Under the pieces are notes generated by a model that worked only from the letters and a program-made list of their open reading frames with translations, did not search any database and was not told the DNA's origin. From Chloroflexi bacterium 44-23 (lineage in GTDB: Bacteria; Chloroflexota; Anaerolineae; Anaerolineales; Anaerolineaceae): DNA of 64,000 bases. Of this stretch, positions 44,231 through 53,183 are shown piece by piece. Where the stretch lies: assembly GCA_001899005.1 (NCBI GenBank), contig MKUW01000001.1:62001-126000 (forward strand), read 5' to 3'. Each line of letters opens with the position of its first letter. Position 1 is the stretch's first letter. A program made the position numbers and the translations under genes.

Positions 44231-46580
44231 GCGTGCAAGAAAACTTAACGAAGCAATAAACCAAATTGGTCATATCGATGGCATTAATCAGGCGGGTGGT
44301 TTGGACGAAGATCAGGCTTTGCTTGATCTGGCTGAAAATCTCCTGAGCCAGCCTCCTTTTCAACCTGGCTCGCAACAGGAGCGCCGTTTGCAGGCACGTT
44401 TAGCCCGGCTGGCCTTACAAGCCAGCCCACAGCAAGCCGCCCGACACAGGCGCCGGTACCACTTTAGCACAGCCATGCGGGTATTGGGTACAGTTTCTCT
44501 GCTGGTAGTTTTTAGCATGCTCGTCATTTTTTTCTTCCAGCATTTACTGCCGCAAGCAGCAACTGACACACCGCAACCGCTGGTTCTGGCAAATATGACC
44601 CCTTCCGCAATTGCGCCCATCCCCGAAGAAATCATTCCCAAAAATCTGGCAGTCGTACCGGATGCCTGTACTGTCAATGCACCGGGGACTTTTCTGGGTG
44701 AGGGCTTGATAAACACAAATATCCCCAAAACCTTTGCTGGCGGCGGAATGGTGGAAAGCGGTGATTTTAAGTTTGACCTGTGGCTGGCTTGTGATGCGCG
44801 TTACACCAGTGATTTGTATCCAGGCAGCGATGATTTCAGTGAGTTGAACGGCCTTGGGCTTGTGGTTGGTTACCACTACAACGGCCCTAAAGCTGATGGT
44901 ACCCTGTGGGATTACGCCGGATTTGAACCCTTTGTGCGCCAAAAGAGTGGCGCTTCGCCCGTCGGCAGTTCAATGGAGACTTATGTTGAGCACGGTATTC
45001 AATTTTCAGGGGAAATTGTCCCGGATTTTAGCAGGCAGGACACCGCCTTGCGCTTCGTTTACTTTGGCCAACTGCCAGGAGGTGAGCGTTACGGTGCAAC
45101 CCTGAGCTTTGTTCTACAGCGTGAAGCCGATGGATATCGTCCGATCGATATCCAGGTCAGGGCGCTCTCTGCCAGTGAGCTGGTTAATATTGAAAACCAG
45201 GACCCATCACAGCTGCCTTTCGTCACCCGCTCACCGATAGATCAATACCCAAAAATAGCAGCCGTGCGCGAGAAATTGGTGGCCTGGCAAAACTCCCTCA
45301 TTGGCCAACCTGGCTGGGTTTACGTCAAAACAGGTGTGCAATCCCCCCATCAGGGAAACACCCTCTACGGTGGCGCTGACGCTTACACAGATGAAAGCTG
45401 GTACCTGCTGGATGAACAAAGCCGCGCTGTCGCTTCCATTAACCAGACCACAGCCCTGGATGGCAGCGTTCTGAGTCAAAATGTCTACCAGAATGGAGTT
45501 GGCCGCGACCTTACTATCGGCAACACTTATGAAAATGAACCTTTTGCTTTGGATTTCATCGGGAGTCTGCTGATCTGGCTGACATCCCGGGCACGAACAG
45601 GCGCAGATTTCCAGCTGGAAGAGATAACATGGCAGGGCCAAAATGCCTGGGTGTTTACCAACAAAGATACCTTCGCATCACCAGCCAAGCTCGATGACCA
45701 GCAGGAAGTAATTGCAGTCGAAGGTCGTGATTATGTTGATCCATTGACAGGCGCCTATCTGGGTCATGAGACTTATATTTTCACGGCCGGAGGACAGGAA
45801 ATACTCAGCCGCCGGAATATTAACCAGGTCACCGAACGAATTGAAGAACCCCCGGCAGCAATAATGGCACTTTTCTCTCAGGAGCCCAAGCCCTATTCTC
45901 CTCCGGCAGCAGTTGGAAATCCGCCACCCCTTGGTTTTGATCCTGCCACGGCAGCGCTTCGCTTGCGTTACAATCCGGGTGATGATTTTAAATTGCCGAC
46001 TTATTGGGTCGGAGACGTCTACGCCGGAGACTACCTGCTCGGGCGCATCAATTTCGGCTGGGTGCCCGGAGGCCGCTGCCAACGCTCCAGCGATGGCAGC
46101 CGCATTGCCTTCTTATATGACACCCAATCCAATGGGGAGAATTACTCATCCGAAGCACGCTGGGCCGATCTCTCCGATCTCGAAACTATTTTCCAACCGG
46201 CATCTCAAGTAGACGTACATAGCATAACCTTGTTCTGGTCGCCGGTTGCACCGCTATTCGTCTTCACTGGCTGCCTGCAGGATGGCAGCCAATGCGGGTT
46301 GTACCTGGTTGACACAACCACAAATGATGTACGATTCTTATCTTCCGCCGCACTGAGTGTCTGGCCGATCATCTGGAAACCGGATGGCAGCCAACTGGCA
46401 CTGGTGGATACTACTGATCGGGAGCACAGATTCTATGTCATTTCTGTCGACAGCGGTGAAACGATTTATGAAGGCATTTTCGATGCTGACAAGTGGCAGA
46501 TTCCGGCCAATTCACCGGCAGCCAGCTGGGGAGTCCGCATTCCACGCGGTTCTGAAGAAGAAGGCGGTTGTTTTAAGTAA
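44217..46580 (+). CDS. Large membrane protein, probable anti-sigma/sensor partner with TolB-like C-terminus
   Basis: 787 residues. A cytoplasmic N-terminal segment of about 85 residues, rich in Arg/Gln and helical, is followed by one membrane helix (about 86-110, VLGTVSLLVVFSMLVIFFFQ) and a very large extracytoplasmic part. The last 170 residues contain TolB/WD40-like blades (SSDGSRIAFLYD, WKPDGSQLALVD). Topology and the overlap with the sigma gene suggest an anti-sigma factor that senses an external signal. No zinc-finger anti-sigma motif is visible, so the assignment is inference. Confidence 0.7.
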   Translation: MNLSERARKLNEAINQIGHIDGINQAGGLDEDQALLDLAENLLSQPPFQPGSQQERRLQARLARLALQASPQQAARHRRRYHFSTAMRVLGTVSLLVVFSMLVIFFFQHLLPQAATDTPQPLVLANMTPSAIAPIPEEIIPKNLAVVPDACTVNAPGTFLGEGLINTNIPKTFAGGGMVESGDFKFDLWLACDARYTSDLYPGSDDFSELNGLGLVVGYHYNGPKADGTLWDYAGFEPFVRQKSGASPVGSSMETYVEHGIQFSGEIVPDFSRQDTALRFVYFGQLPGGERYGATLSFVLQREADGYRPIDIQVRALSASELVNIENQDPSQLPFVTRSPIDQYPKIAAVREKLVAWQNSLIGQPGWVYVKTGVQSPHQGNTLYGGADAYTDESWYLLDEQSRAVASINQTTALDGSVLSQNVYQNGVGRDLTIGNTYENEPFALDFIGSLLIWLTSRARTGADFQLEEITWQGQNAWVFTNKDTFASPAKLDDQQEVIAVEGRDYVDPLTGAYLGHETYIFTAGGQEILSRRNINQVTERIEEPPAAIMALFSQEPKPYSPPAAVGNPPPLGFDPATAALRLRYNPGDDFKLPTYWVGDVYAGDYLLGRINFGWVPGGRCQRSSDGSRIAFLYDTQSNGENYSSEARWADLSDLETIFQPASQVDVHSITLFWSPVAPLFVFTGCLQDGSQCGLYLVDTTTNDVRFLSSAALSVWPIIWKPDGSQLALVDTTDREHRFYVISVDSGETIYEGIFDADKWQIPANSPAASWGVRIPRGSEEEGGCFK

Positions 46581-47079
46581 TTATCCCCTGATAGAATCTA
46601 GGAAAGCAATAGCAAGAAGCTCAGCAGCAAGCAAAAAAAGTTTTACGCGATCAAAGCGTGCTGCTGATCATAACAAAAAGCAGTGATAGTTTGGTGTGTT
46701 ACGAACTTACTTAAAAAATGGCAAAATGCTTTCCTTCCGCAGGGTATGATGATTCTTTCACGTGAGATCTCTCGTAAGGGCGAAGCATCCGGGAATACAG
46801 ACTATCCTGTAAAAACATACCCATCGCGGATGCTTCGCCCATGCGCCAACTTAGGCTGTCAGAACCCACCATTTTTATGTCACCTTGGTCGATCAAAATG
46901 TAAATGCTGAAAAAATAGATAAGCAAATTACCTATTCTAAAACCATGCTAATCTTATTATTCCGTCATTGGAAGGTCTCGCAATGGCTCGTAATGGCTTC
47001 CTTTTTTCAGGTGTTTCGGCGGATAGCCAGATACTTAACATTGTATCCAATTCACAAATGAGTGAATTAGATACATGGC
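46581..47079. other. 499-bp intergenic region with truncated repeat A
   Basis: It contains repeat A copy 3 (46661-46850). The plus-strand open frame at 46968-47315 runs antisense to the HD-domain gene and is rejected. No other gene is supported. Confidence 0.6.
46661..46850 (-). repeat. Dispersed intergenic repeat family A, copy 3 (truncated)
   Basis: About 190 bp covering the hairpin half of the element in inverse orientation. Stem halves lie at 46778-46791 and 46827-46840. TTTCACGTGA at 46756-46765 corresponds to the parS-like core of copy 1. The outer part with the CCGAAAGGCGG segment is missing. Confidence 0.75.
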
Positions 47080-47607
47080 TTAAAAGCCTTGTGCTTTTCC
47101 CGATATCGACCTGGCAATGGCCCATTCGATTATTTGTGGATTTTTGGCTGCACTGGTACATAAATAAAACGGGTTTGGGCGAATACCCACCCGCATTAAA
47201 TCCAAACGGTCAGCGTCCCAGCAGGTCATCACACTCAGATTCGGGTGGGAAACGCCGCCGGTGTGCTGCCGGCAGGCGTCTTGCAGTAGTTTCATTTCTT
47301 CCTGAGAGAGTTTAAAATAACCGGCTGGCTGTTCACCAATCCATTGGCTGGCGCGTGCTCCATGCTGGGGATCATAACCATCGTTTTGGCGTTGCGAATC
47401 GTGCGTAAAGGCAAAATATTCAATTATTTTTGGGTTGGCCCCATTCAAACTCGCCAGACGCAGCCCATTTTCACGAACCCGCTGCCAATGCGCAATCCCG
47501 TGAATGCCATGCCAGTTTAGCCGGTATTGCTGCCGAATTTGATCCAGAAAGCTATCGGTGATTAATTCCGAATTGGGGGTGAGGCTGAAATTTCTACGCT
47601 CTGTCAT
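47080..47607 (-). CDS. HD domain-containing protein
   Basis: 175 residues. HGIHGIAHWQRVRENGLRLA supplies the first metal-binding histidines and FAFTHDSQR the HD pair, followed by ACRQHTGG and CWDADRLDLMRVGI. It is a small standalone HD hydrolase; substrate unknown. ATG 47607 (MTERRNF) is chosen as the N-terminus; the frame extends upstream to 47670 but adds non-conserved sequence. No strong ribosome binding site is seen. Confidence 0.75.
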   Translation of the reverse strand: MTERRNFSLTPNSELITDSFLDQIRQQYRLNWHGIHGIAHWQRVRENGLRLASLNGANPKIIEYFAFTHDSQRQNDGYDPQHGARASQWIGEQPAGYFKLSQEEMKLLQDACRQHTGGVSHPNLSVMTCWDADRLDLMRVGIRPNPFYLCTSAAKNPQIIEWAIARSISGKAQGF

Positions 47608-48105
47608 AGGGTTAAGTATACTGCCATCCCCTGCCTGCATCGTATCGCTGTAAAACATGCACGTTAACAATAGTCTTTCAACCCAATTAATCAGCAGATT
47701 TTTCTTAGACTAATATTCAACACTTTTTGTAACAACACAGCTATGTATTGCGAGTTCATTTAGGTGTGCTAAAGAACGCTTTTTATGATAGAAGAAATCG
47801 GATGGATTTGTTTGAATTGACAAATCCAGTCAAAAAAGCCGTAGGAACAATGGTGCTATAAAGCCCTCTCTCAGCAAATGGTTGCTTAGTAGCCACCGTT
47901 CTTTTTCTTTGGTGGCGTGGCTACTCTTTAAGAGTTGAAGGCTCATAAAACGAGAATTGCTTCGCATCGACACCGTCTTCTGAAAGATTGGGTTTTCCGA
48001 AAGGTCTTTGAATTTCATTTTGGAATTAATAGAATGCCTGAACAGGCAGCCAGCCTAAATCAGCTCATGGGTGAAGGAAGCAGAGATTCGTACCTGCATA
48101 GCCAT

Positions 48106-48414
48106 GTCATTGTGAAATTCGGCTATACCGCCGAAAGGTGGTATTCGAGGATGATATAACATTGCTCAATGCAGGCCAGTCGTAGGGTGTGATTGTAACG
48201 CGCCAAACCACCACATATTTATGGTATGAGCTGGAGTAGTCGGCGGATGGGCGAAGCATCCGCGATGGGTGTGTTTTTAGAGGATAGAATAGTTTCCCGG
48301 ATGCTTCGCCCTTACAAAAGACCTCACGTGAAGGAGACATAATACAACTGCGAATTTTATTTCTCAAGTTAGTTCATAACGCACTAAGCTATCACTCCTT
48401 TTTGTTATGAGCAG
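48106..48414 (+). repeat. Dispersed intergenic repeat family A, copy 4
   Basis: About 309 bp, full-length and in the orientation of copy 1, from TGTCATTGTGAAATTCGGC to TTGTTATGAGCAG. Stem halves lie at 48249-48262 and 48298-48311. The parS-like core is partly conserved as CTCACGTGAAGG. Confidence 0.8.
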
Positions 48415-48712
48415 ACCATCCAATGGCGCAGAGCGTCATCAAGGGCAGAAATAACAAACTGGTAAAATGGGTGGGCTACACCAAGTCGAAAAGACCGGAG
48501 TGAATTGGAGCGAGAAAGCCCATTTGCGAGAGTGGTTAAGTTGCGACGTTTGAGTTTTGTTATGAGCAGGTAGAGACCTAGATCTTGCGCATGAACCAAT
48601 TGGCTTTTGATTCGGGCTACAAGCTGTACGGGAAACACCACGAGAGCTATTTGAATGCTTTCAATCGCGCCGCCCTGCGCGGCTCAGAACAATCTTACGC
48701 CATCCTATTTGC

Positions 48713-48732
48713 AAATGATAATCATTCGCATT
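48713..48732. promoter_or_regulatory. Fur-box-like sequence without an obvious target gene
   Basis: AAATGATAATCATTCGCATT closely resembles the classical Fur operator (GATAATGATAATCATTATC). It is downstream of the convergent mgtC-type gene and about 72 bp upstream of an unrecognised minus-strand frame (48641 to 48405). It may be a relic or belong to an unannotated transcript. Confidence 0.4.
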
Positions 48733-48759
48733 GAAAATTCAATTGATCACTTCCCACAC

Positions 48760-49443
48760 CTAGTGGCTTAAGCTCCAACCTATTTTAATTTTCTTGAGGC
48801 CAGAAATTTTTGCCAGCTCTTTTTGCACAGATTCGATTAATGCGTCATCACGTGAATGGTAAACCAGCTGAACTTTTATCTCCTGGGAGTCCAATTCAAG
48901 CTGGTAAGCAAATTTATCCATCCGCAGACCTGCCTTATGAAAAACATCCCGAATATTACTGAGGCTATTTTCTTCCGAGCGCATCCACAACACCACCGGG
49001 ATGACCTGCAATGGCCGAATAAGCTTATCTTCCACCCGGTTCACGATGGAGAGGGCAATAAACACCACCAGCGTAACTGACGCGGCTGCCACAAAGTGTC
49101 CAGCACCGACAGCCAGGCCAACAACAGCCATTGTCCACATCGAAGCCGCTGTTGTTAAACCACGAATATTGACTCCGGAGTGTAAAATTGCGCCGGCCCC
49201 TAAAAAACCGATCCCAGAAATTACCTGAGCCGCCAACCGCGCAGGGTCGCCCTTGATATCAAAGGCAATAAACTGTTGAGAAATTTGAATGGAAAGGATC
49301 ATGGCCAGGGCGGCACCCATGACCAAAATTAAGTTGGTTCGCAAACCTGCTGGCTGATTTTCATATTCACGTTCGAAGCCGATAATGCCACCCAGCACGG
49401 CAGCCACCAATAGTCGTATTATTATATCGCCATCTGATATCAT
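48760..49443 (-). CDS. MgtC/SapB family membrane protein
   Basis: 227 residues. The N-terminal MgtC domain has LGGIIGFEREYENQPAGLRT and SGIGFLGAGAILHSGVNIRG, then TAASMWTMAVVGLAVGAG, with four or five membrane helices; a soluble ACT-like C-terminal domain follows. MgtC proteins aid growth in low magnesium or modulate ATP synthase in pathogens; the role in free-living bacteria is unclear. ATG 49443. Confidence 0.9.
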   Translation of the reverse strand: MISDGDIIIRLLVAAVLGGIIGFEREYENQPAGLRTNLILVMGAALAMILSIQISQQFIAFDIKGDPARLAAQVISGIGFLGAGAILHSGVNIRGLTTAASMWTMAVVGLAVGAGHFVAAASVTLVVFIALSIVNRVEDKLIRPLQVIPVVLWMRSEENSLSNIRDVFHKAGLRMDKFAYQLELDSQEIKVQLVYHSRDDALIESVQKELAKISGLKKIKIGWSLSH

Positions 49444-49561
49444 CCCGCGATTTTATACTATAAAGGAATTAAACACAAGCGATTCTTTGCAGGAAACCAC
49501 AGGAATTAAAGAATATGCCCGTTCGATTGGGTCCTGCCATCTTTTTACATAAATTATATAA

Positions 49562-50428
49562 TTAATATTCAATCACTTCTTGCTTATGGATTTCATTGCT
49601 ACTGGGAGCGTGTTCCATTTCCTGCTCTTTTTCCTGGCGTTGTCGCTCAACCCGGCTGGCAATGCGGTAGATCAGATAAAGCATCACAAAACTGACCAAA
49701 ACCAGCAGCCCTTCCAACGTCCAGGTTGCCATTCCGAATGATACTGCCAAAACCGTCAAGCCATCCACCTCAGCATGATATAGGACGGCACCCCAGAACC
49801 AGAGTGCCTTTCGAGCGGCAAAGGATAACCAGACCATGATTGAAAGGCTGATGTGCAATGCCAGAGCTGAAATTCGTTCCACCGCCCCCGCCAGCGGCAG
49901 GTGCCAGGGCGTTGCAAAATAGGTCTGCATTTGTTGCTGGGCAGCCGCAAGCTGATCCGCCGCCAGTGGCAGGCTGCTGCTATCAATTGACCGTAGTGAA
50001 AGCATTGAAACCAGAGTAAACAGGACCACAACACCAATGGTGATGGCTTCGATGCCGCCATGCCCGGCACCTAAAGTCAATGCTACCCCTAACGAGTTGC
50101 CTTTTTGTTTGAGAAGCTTGTAACCAACCCAGCGGGCAGTCTCTTCAAACAATCCTGCCAACAAACCTAACAGGATCGCATTAAAATAAGGTGCAAAGCT
50201 CACGGAAATTGCAGGTAAACTGCCATTCTTAAACCCATTGGTCAAAGCAGCCAATAGCGGGATGTGAAAAACCTGTGACCCAATAAAGGTTAATATACCT
50301 ATCCCAAACAATTTCCAGCTGGTGCGTCTTTTGCGAATAATGTACCAACCGAGAAGAATGGGGAATACGACATTAAATGTACCTGCCAGGACAAATGTTG
50401 CAATTAATAGAGTTGGGGATTCGTTCAT
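49562..50428 (-). CDS. YhfC family glutamic-type intramembrane protease
   Basis: 288 residues with seven or eight membrane helices. The active-site pattern of the family is present: FEETARWVGYKLL (Glu-Glu-x-x-Arg) and LGAGHGGIEAI (His and Glu). The C-terminal 25 residues are charged. Substrate unknown. It lies downstream of the ABC/SdpI module on the same strand but is separated from it by repeat B copy 3. Confidence 0.85.
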   Translation of the reverse strand: MNESPTLLIATFVLAGTFNVVFPILLGWYIIRKRRTSWKLFGIGILTFIGSQVFHIPLLAALTNGFKNGSLPAISVSFAPYFNAILLGLLAGLFEETARWVGYKLLKQKGNSLGVALTLGAGHGGIEAITIGVVVLFTLVSMLSLRSIDSSSLPLAADQLAAAQQQMQTYFATPWHLPLAGAVERISALALHISLSIMVWLSFAARKALWFWGAVLYHAEVDGLTVLAVSFGMATWTLEGLLVLVSFVMLYLIYRIASRVERQRQEKEQEMEHAPSSNEIHKQEVIEY

Positions 50429-50520
50429 TCTTTGTTCTCTTTCTATTTTGATACTTTAATTGAAACCAATGGCAACTGATGGATGAAAGGATTACTTCAC
50501 TGCGCTCGCATTGATAACCC

Positions 50521-50671
50521 AATCAGCAAAGGTTTGTAAGAATACAGAATAGCTTGAATGTTTTGACGGTGAAAAATAACCTTGTAAAACCAGAACGATC
50601 ATGGAAAAATCACCACCATTCATCCGTAGATCATTTTGCTTGACCCGCAACTGCGCGACTAGCTTATCAGG
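50521..50671 (+). repeat. Dispersed intergenic repeat family B, copy 3
   Basis: Very similar to copy 2 at 18034-18180. The flank ATGGCAACTGATGGAT (50469-50484) also occurs left of the A/B pair near 17620, but here repeat A is absent between that flank and B, which points to loss or insertion of A within a composite unit. Confidence 0.75.
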
Positions 50672-50684
50672 AATAATAATTATG

Positions 50685-51515
50685 TTAATTTGCCTGTTGG
50701 ACCAACAAGGATTTGCGGTTGAACTGCTGGATGGCAAAGAAAATCAGAATCGCAGCGGCTAACCAGACAATAAAACCAATTAAAAAGCTGACAGCATTAC
50801 TCAAATACAACACGCCAGCAGCCTGACCAGCTACCAGGCCGAGCACCAGCACCACCATCGCAGAGCTGGTTTGGTATGCACCCATAAAAGTCTGCACCTT
50901 GCTCGAAATTAATACCGTTAACCCAACTGCAAAGGCAGCCAACCCTGGAGAAATCCAAAAAACCAGGAGATACCAGGGAGAAAATGGAAACCAGATCTGC
51001 CCGAATAGAGGGAATCCGCCCACATTTAACACAACGGTATATAAAACAAAACTTAATAACGAAACCAAAATAGATGGAATAAAGGCTGCTAACGCTTTCC
51101 CAAGGAACAACTCAGCATCGCTGGCTGGTGTGTAAAGCAGCGCTTCCAGTGTTTTTCGTTCACGTTCGCCTGCAAACGATTCGGAGGCAATGCTGGCAGA
51201 TGTCATAATTGGCAAAATGAGGAACATCGGCGCGAACATATAGCCTAGCAATAGCGCCAGAGTGAGCTGAATCTCATTCATTCCCCTCATTGGTGCAGTC
51301 ATACTGGCCGGCAGGTTTGCAAAGAACGTTGCCAGATCCGGGTCGTTGAAGGATTGGGCTGCCCCGGGCTGGTTTGCCAAAATAAGAAAAACTAAAGGCA
51401 AGATCACCATAATGATTAGCGGTACCATTGCCAACGAAATGATAACTGATTTATTTTGCTTGACTTCCAGCAAATCTTTCCAGACAATGATTTTAATATT
51501 ACGAAAGTTGAGCAT
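50685..51515 (-). CDS. ABC transporter permease (ABC-2/NatB-like)
   Basis: 276 residues with six membrane helices and the ABC-2 exporter pattern (KDLLEVKQNKSVIISLAMVP, ...ESFAGERERKTLEALLYTPA, the conserved ERK-x-x-T-LE-x-LL-x-x-P segment). It pairs with the ATPase gene, whose end overlaps its start by 17 bp. Exported substrate unknown; the SdpI-type neighbour suggests peptide or bacteriocin defence. Confidence 0.88.
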   Translation of the reverse strand: MLNFRNIKIIVWKDLLEVKQNKSVIISLAMVPLIIMVILPLVFLILANQPGAAQSFNDPDLATFFANLPASMTAPMRGMNEIQLTLALLLGYMFAPMFLILPIMTSASIASESFAGERERKTLEALLYTPASDAELFLGKALAAFIPSILVSLLSFVLYTVVLNVGGFPLFGQIWFPFSPWYLLVFWISPGLAAFAVGLTVLISSKVQTFMGAYQTSSAMVVLVLGLVAGQAAGVLYLSNAVSFLIGFIVWLAAAILIFFAIQQFNRKSLLVQQAN

Positions 51516-52479
51516 ATGCCGCTCCTTCCTTTTCCGCTTGCACCAAATGATTGGATTGTAAGCGCAGGTACACTTCTTCCAAGGAAATTTCCTGCGGTTG
51601 CACTCTTAATATACGTGCACCAGCAGCCGCCAACCGACTGACTGCTTCAGGAATCACCGCTTGAGATTCAACTTCCAGGCGCAAGGTTTGATTACTGAGA
51701 ACATCAATCTTCAACAATCCTGCCATACCTTGCAACCATTCATCATTAATTTTCGTGAAAGGTTCAAACAAGCTGATTTCCAACCAAAGGCCTGGAGAGA
51801 TTATTCGGCGCAGATCTGCCAAAGAACCCTGCGCGAGCGCTGCCCCTTTACGCAGTATCAGCAATCGATCGCAGAGGCGCTGTGCTTCGTCCAGGTTATG
51901 CGTACAGATCAATACCGTAGTTCCTTCCTTTTGGCGCACATCGACTATTAACTCTCGCACCTGAACAGCTGCTTCCGGGTCCAATCCGGAGGTAGGTTCA
52001 TCCAAAAAAAGTAGTTTGGGATGGTTCATCCAGGCGCGGGCAATCGCCAGGCGTTGTTTCATGCCCTTGCTATAAGAACCAGTGCGGTCATTCGCGCGCT
52101 GTGTCAGGTCAAACAAATGCAGTAGTTCTTCCGTACGTTCCATGATTTTTGAGGGGGTTAACCCAGCCAAGGTTCCAAAAAACTTCAGGTTTTGGCGGGC
52201 AGTCAAGCGTTCATACAGGGCCGGTGTCTCAGTCAAAACTCCTGCCACCTTGCGGATACTGGCACCGTCTCGACGAGGATCGTAGCCTAGAACCTGTAAT
52301 TCACCAGCGCTCGGTTCAAACATCCCATTTAATAGGCGGATTGTAGTGGTTTTTCCGGCACCATTCGGCCCCAGTAATCCGAACACTTCTCCCTGATTTA
52401 CTTTAAACGAGAGTTGATTTATGGCTACATTTTCCCCATATGAATGCGAAAGTTGCTGCACCTCAATAATCGGCTTCAT
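51499..52479 (-). CDS. ABC transporter ATP-binding protein (CcmA/NatA-like)
   Basis: 326 residues: Walker A GPNGAGKT (37-44), signature SYSKGMKQRLAIARAW, Walker B LLFLDEPTSGLDPEA and the His of ICTHNLDEA. The C-terminal extension of about 100 residues is typical of the ABC-2 exporter subfamily. It energises the permease encoded next. The parS-like site at 52498-52513 lies 19 bp upstream of its start. Confidence 0.92.
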   Translation of the reverse strand: MKPIIEVQQLSHSYGENVAINQLSFKVNQGEVFGLLGPNGAGKTTTIRLLNGMFEPSAGELQVLGYDPRRDGASIRKVAGVLTETPALYERLTARQNLKFFGTLAGLTPSKIMERTEELLHLFDLTQRANDRTGSYSKGMKQRLAIARAWMNHPKLLFLDEPTSGLDPEAAVQVRELIVDVRQKEGTTVLICTHNLDEAQRLCDRLLILRKGAALAQGSLADLRRIISPGLWLEISLFEPFTKINDEWLQGMAGLLKIDVLSNQTLRLEVESQAVIPEAVSRLAAAGARILRVQPQEISLEEVYLRLQSNHLVQAEKEGAAYAQLS

Positions 52480-52497
52480 TGCATTTTATCTCCCAAC

Positions 52498-52513
52498 TGT
52501 TTCACGTGAAACA
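52498..52513. promoter_or_regulatory. Perfect parS site 1
   Basis: TGTTTCACGTGAAACA, a perfect 16-bp palindrome identical to the consensus centromere sequence bound by chromosomal ParB (Spo0J). It lies between the SdpI-type and ABC ATPase genes. parS sites cluster near chromosomal origins. parA and parB are not in the window. Confidence 0.85.
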
Positions 52514-52515
52514 AT

Positions 52516-53169
52516 TTATTCCTGGTTAACTGGATGATATTTGCGATATAAGAAGTAGGAAAGCACAATCGAATAGATGGCTGCCACAAATAATGGAATC
52601 ATTAATAACCAGATGGCCAGCTCAGGCAACAACAGCCCTGCTAGTGTAATCACCCCGCTAACCATGAAGACAATGCCGGCCTGGCGGTGAGTTTCGTTCC
52701 ATACACGTTCGTCTTGCAGCGTCCAGGGTGTGCGTATTCCGATGAAATAGTTTTGGCGCGCATGTCTGAGTAACTGACCGATTAAAATGGTGAAGAATCC
52801 AAAAGATGGAATAATAAAGGTATTGAAATTAAAAGTATATCCAAGATTCCAAACCAATGTCAGAACGTGAATATAAAGCATGTATATAGCGAACAAAAAA
52901 ATAAAAAGGTTATAGAAGGGACGAAACTGCTCAATATTCTTACGTTTTGGGTCAATATAAGGCAGACCCATCAGCAACAGCGTAAGACCAGCCACCATTA
53001 GAGGCAATAGCCATATGCCGATAAAGTGTGATCCATAGCCATTCACATTTCCATCAGCGCCCCAGTGAACCGCCATCTGTTCCGGAAAACTCGGTTCCAG
53101 CAATAAGCCGGCCATCAGAAGAGCAGCAGACAGAATTAAATTCACAATCAATACAGTTTTAGATTTCAT
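52516..53169 (-). CDS. SdpI family protein (DUF1648 / SdpI)
   Basis: 217 residues with six membrane helices. The DUF1648 segment MAVHWGADGNVNGYGSHFIG (about residues 32-51) and the SdpI segment QNYFIGIRTPWTLQDERVWN (about 145-165) are both present. In Bacillus, SdpI gives immunity to the SdpC killing toxin and acts as a signal sensor; here it probably belongs to a GntR-controlled ABC export or resistance operon. ATG 53169. Confidence 0.88.
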   Translation of the reverse strand: MKSKTVLIVNLILSAALLMAGLLLEPSFPEQMAVHWGADGNVNGYGSHFIGIWLLPLMVAGLTLLLMGLPYIDPKRKNIEQFRPFYNLFIFLFAIYMLYIHVLTLVWNLGYTFNFNTFIIPSFGFFTILIGQLLRHARQNYFIGIRTPWTLQDERVWNETHRQAGIVFMVSGVITLAGLLLPELAIWLLMIPLFVAAIYSIVLSYFLYRKYHPVNQE

Positions 53170-53183
53170 CTTTGTTTCTCTTT

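Larger units (their letters stand above)
47608..48759. other. 1.15-kb gene-poor region with repeat A and a Fur-like site
   Basis: It contains repeat A copy 4 (48106-48414) and a Fur-box-like sequence at 48713-48732. The frames at 47830-48018 and 48405-48641 (minus) have no recognisable domain. A short plus-strand frame around 48592-48735 (starting LRMNQLAFDSGYKLYGKHH) could be a remnant of a decayed gene. Confidence 0.55.

Noticed and set aside
46968..47315. Plus-strand frame antisense to the HD-domain gene
   Set aside because: The minus-strand HD motifs (HGIHG...HW, THD) are clear, and this frame is their complement for most of its length.
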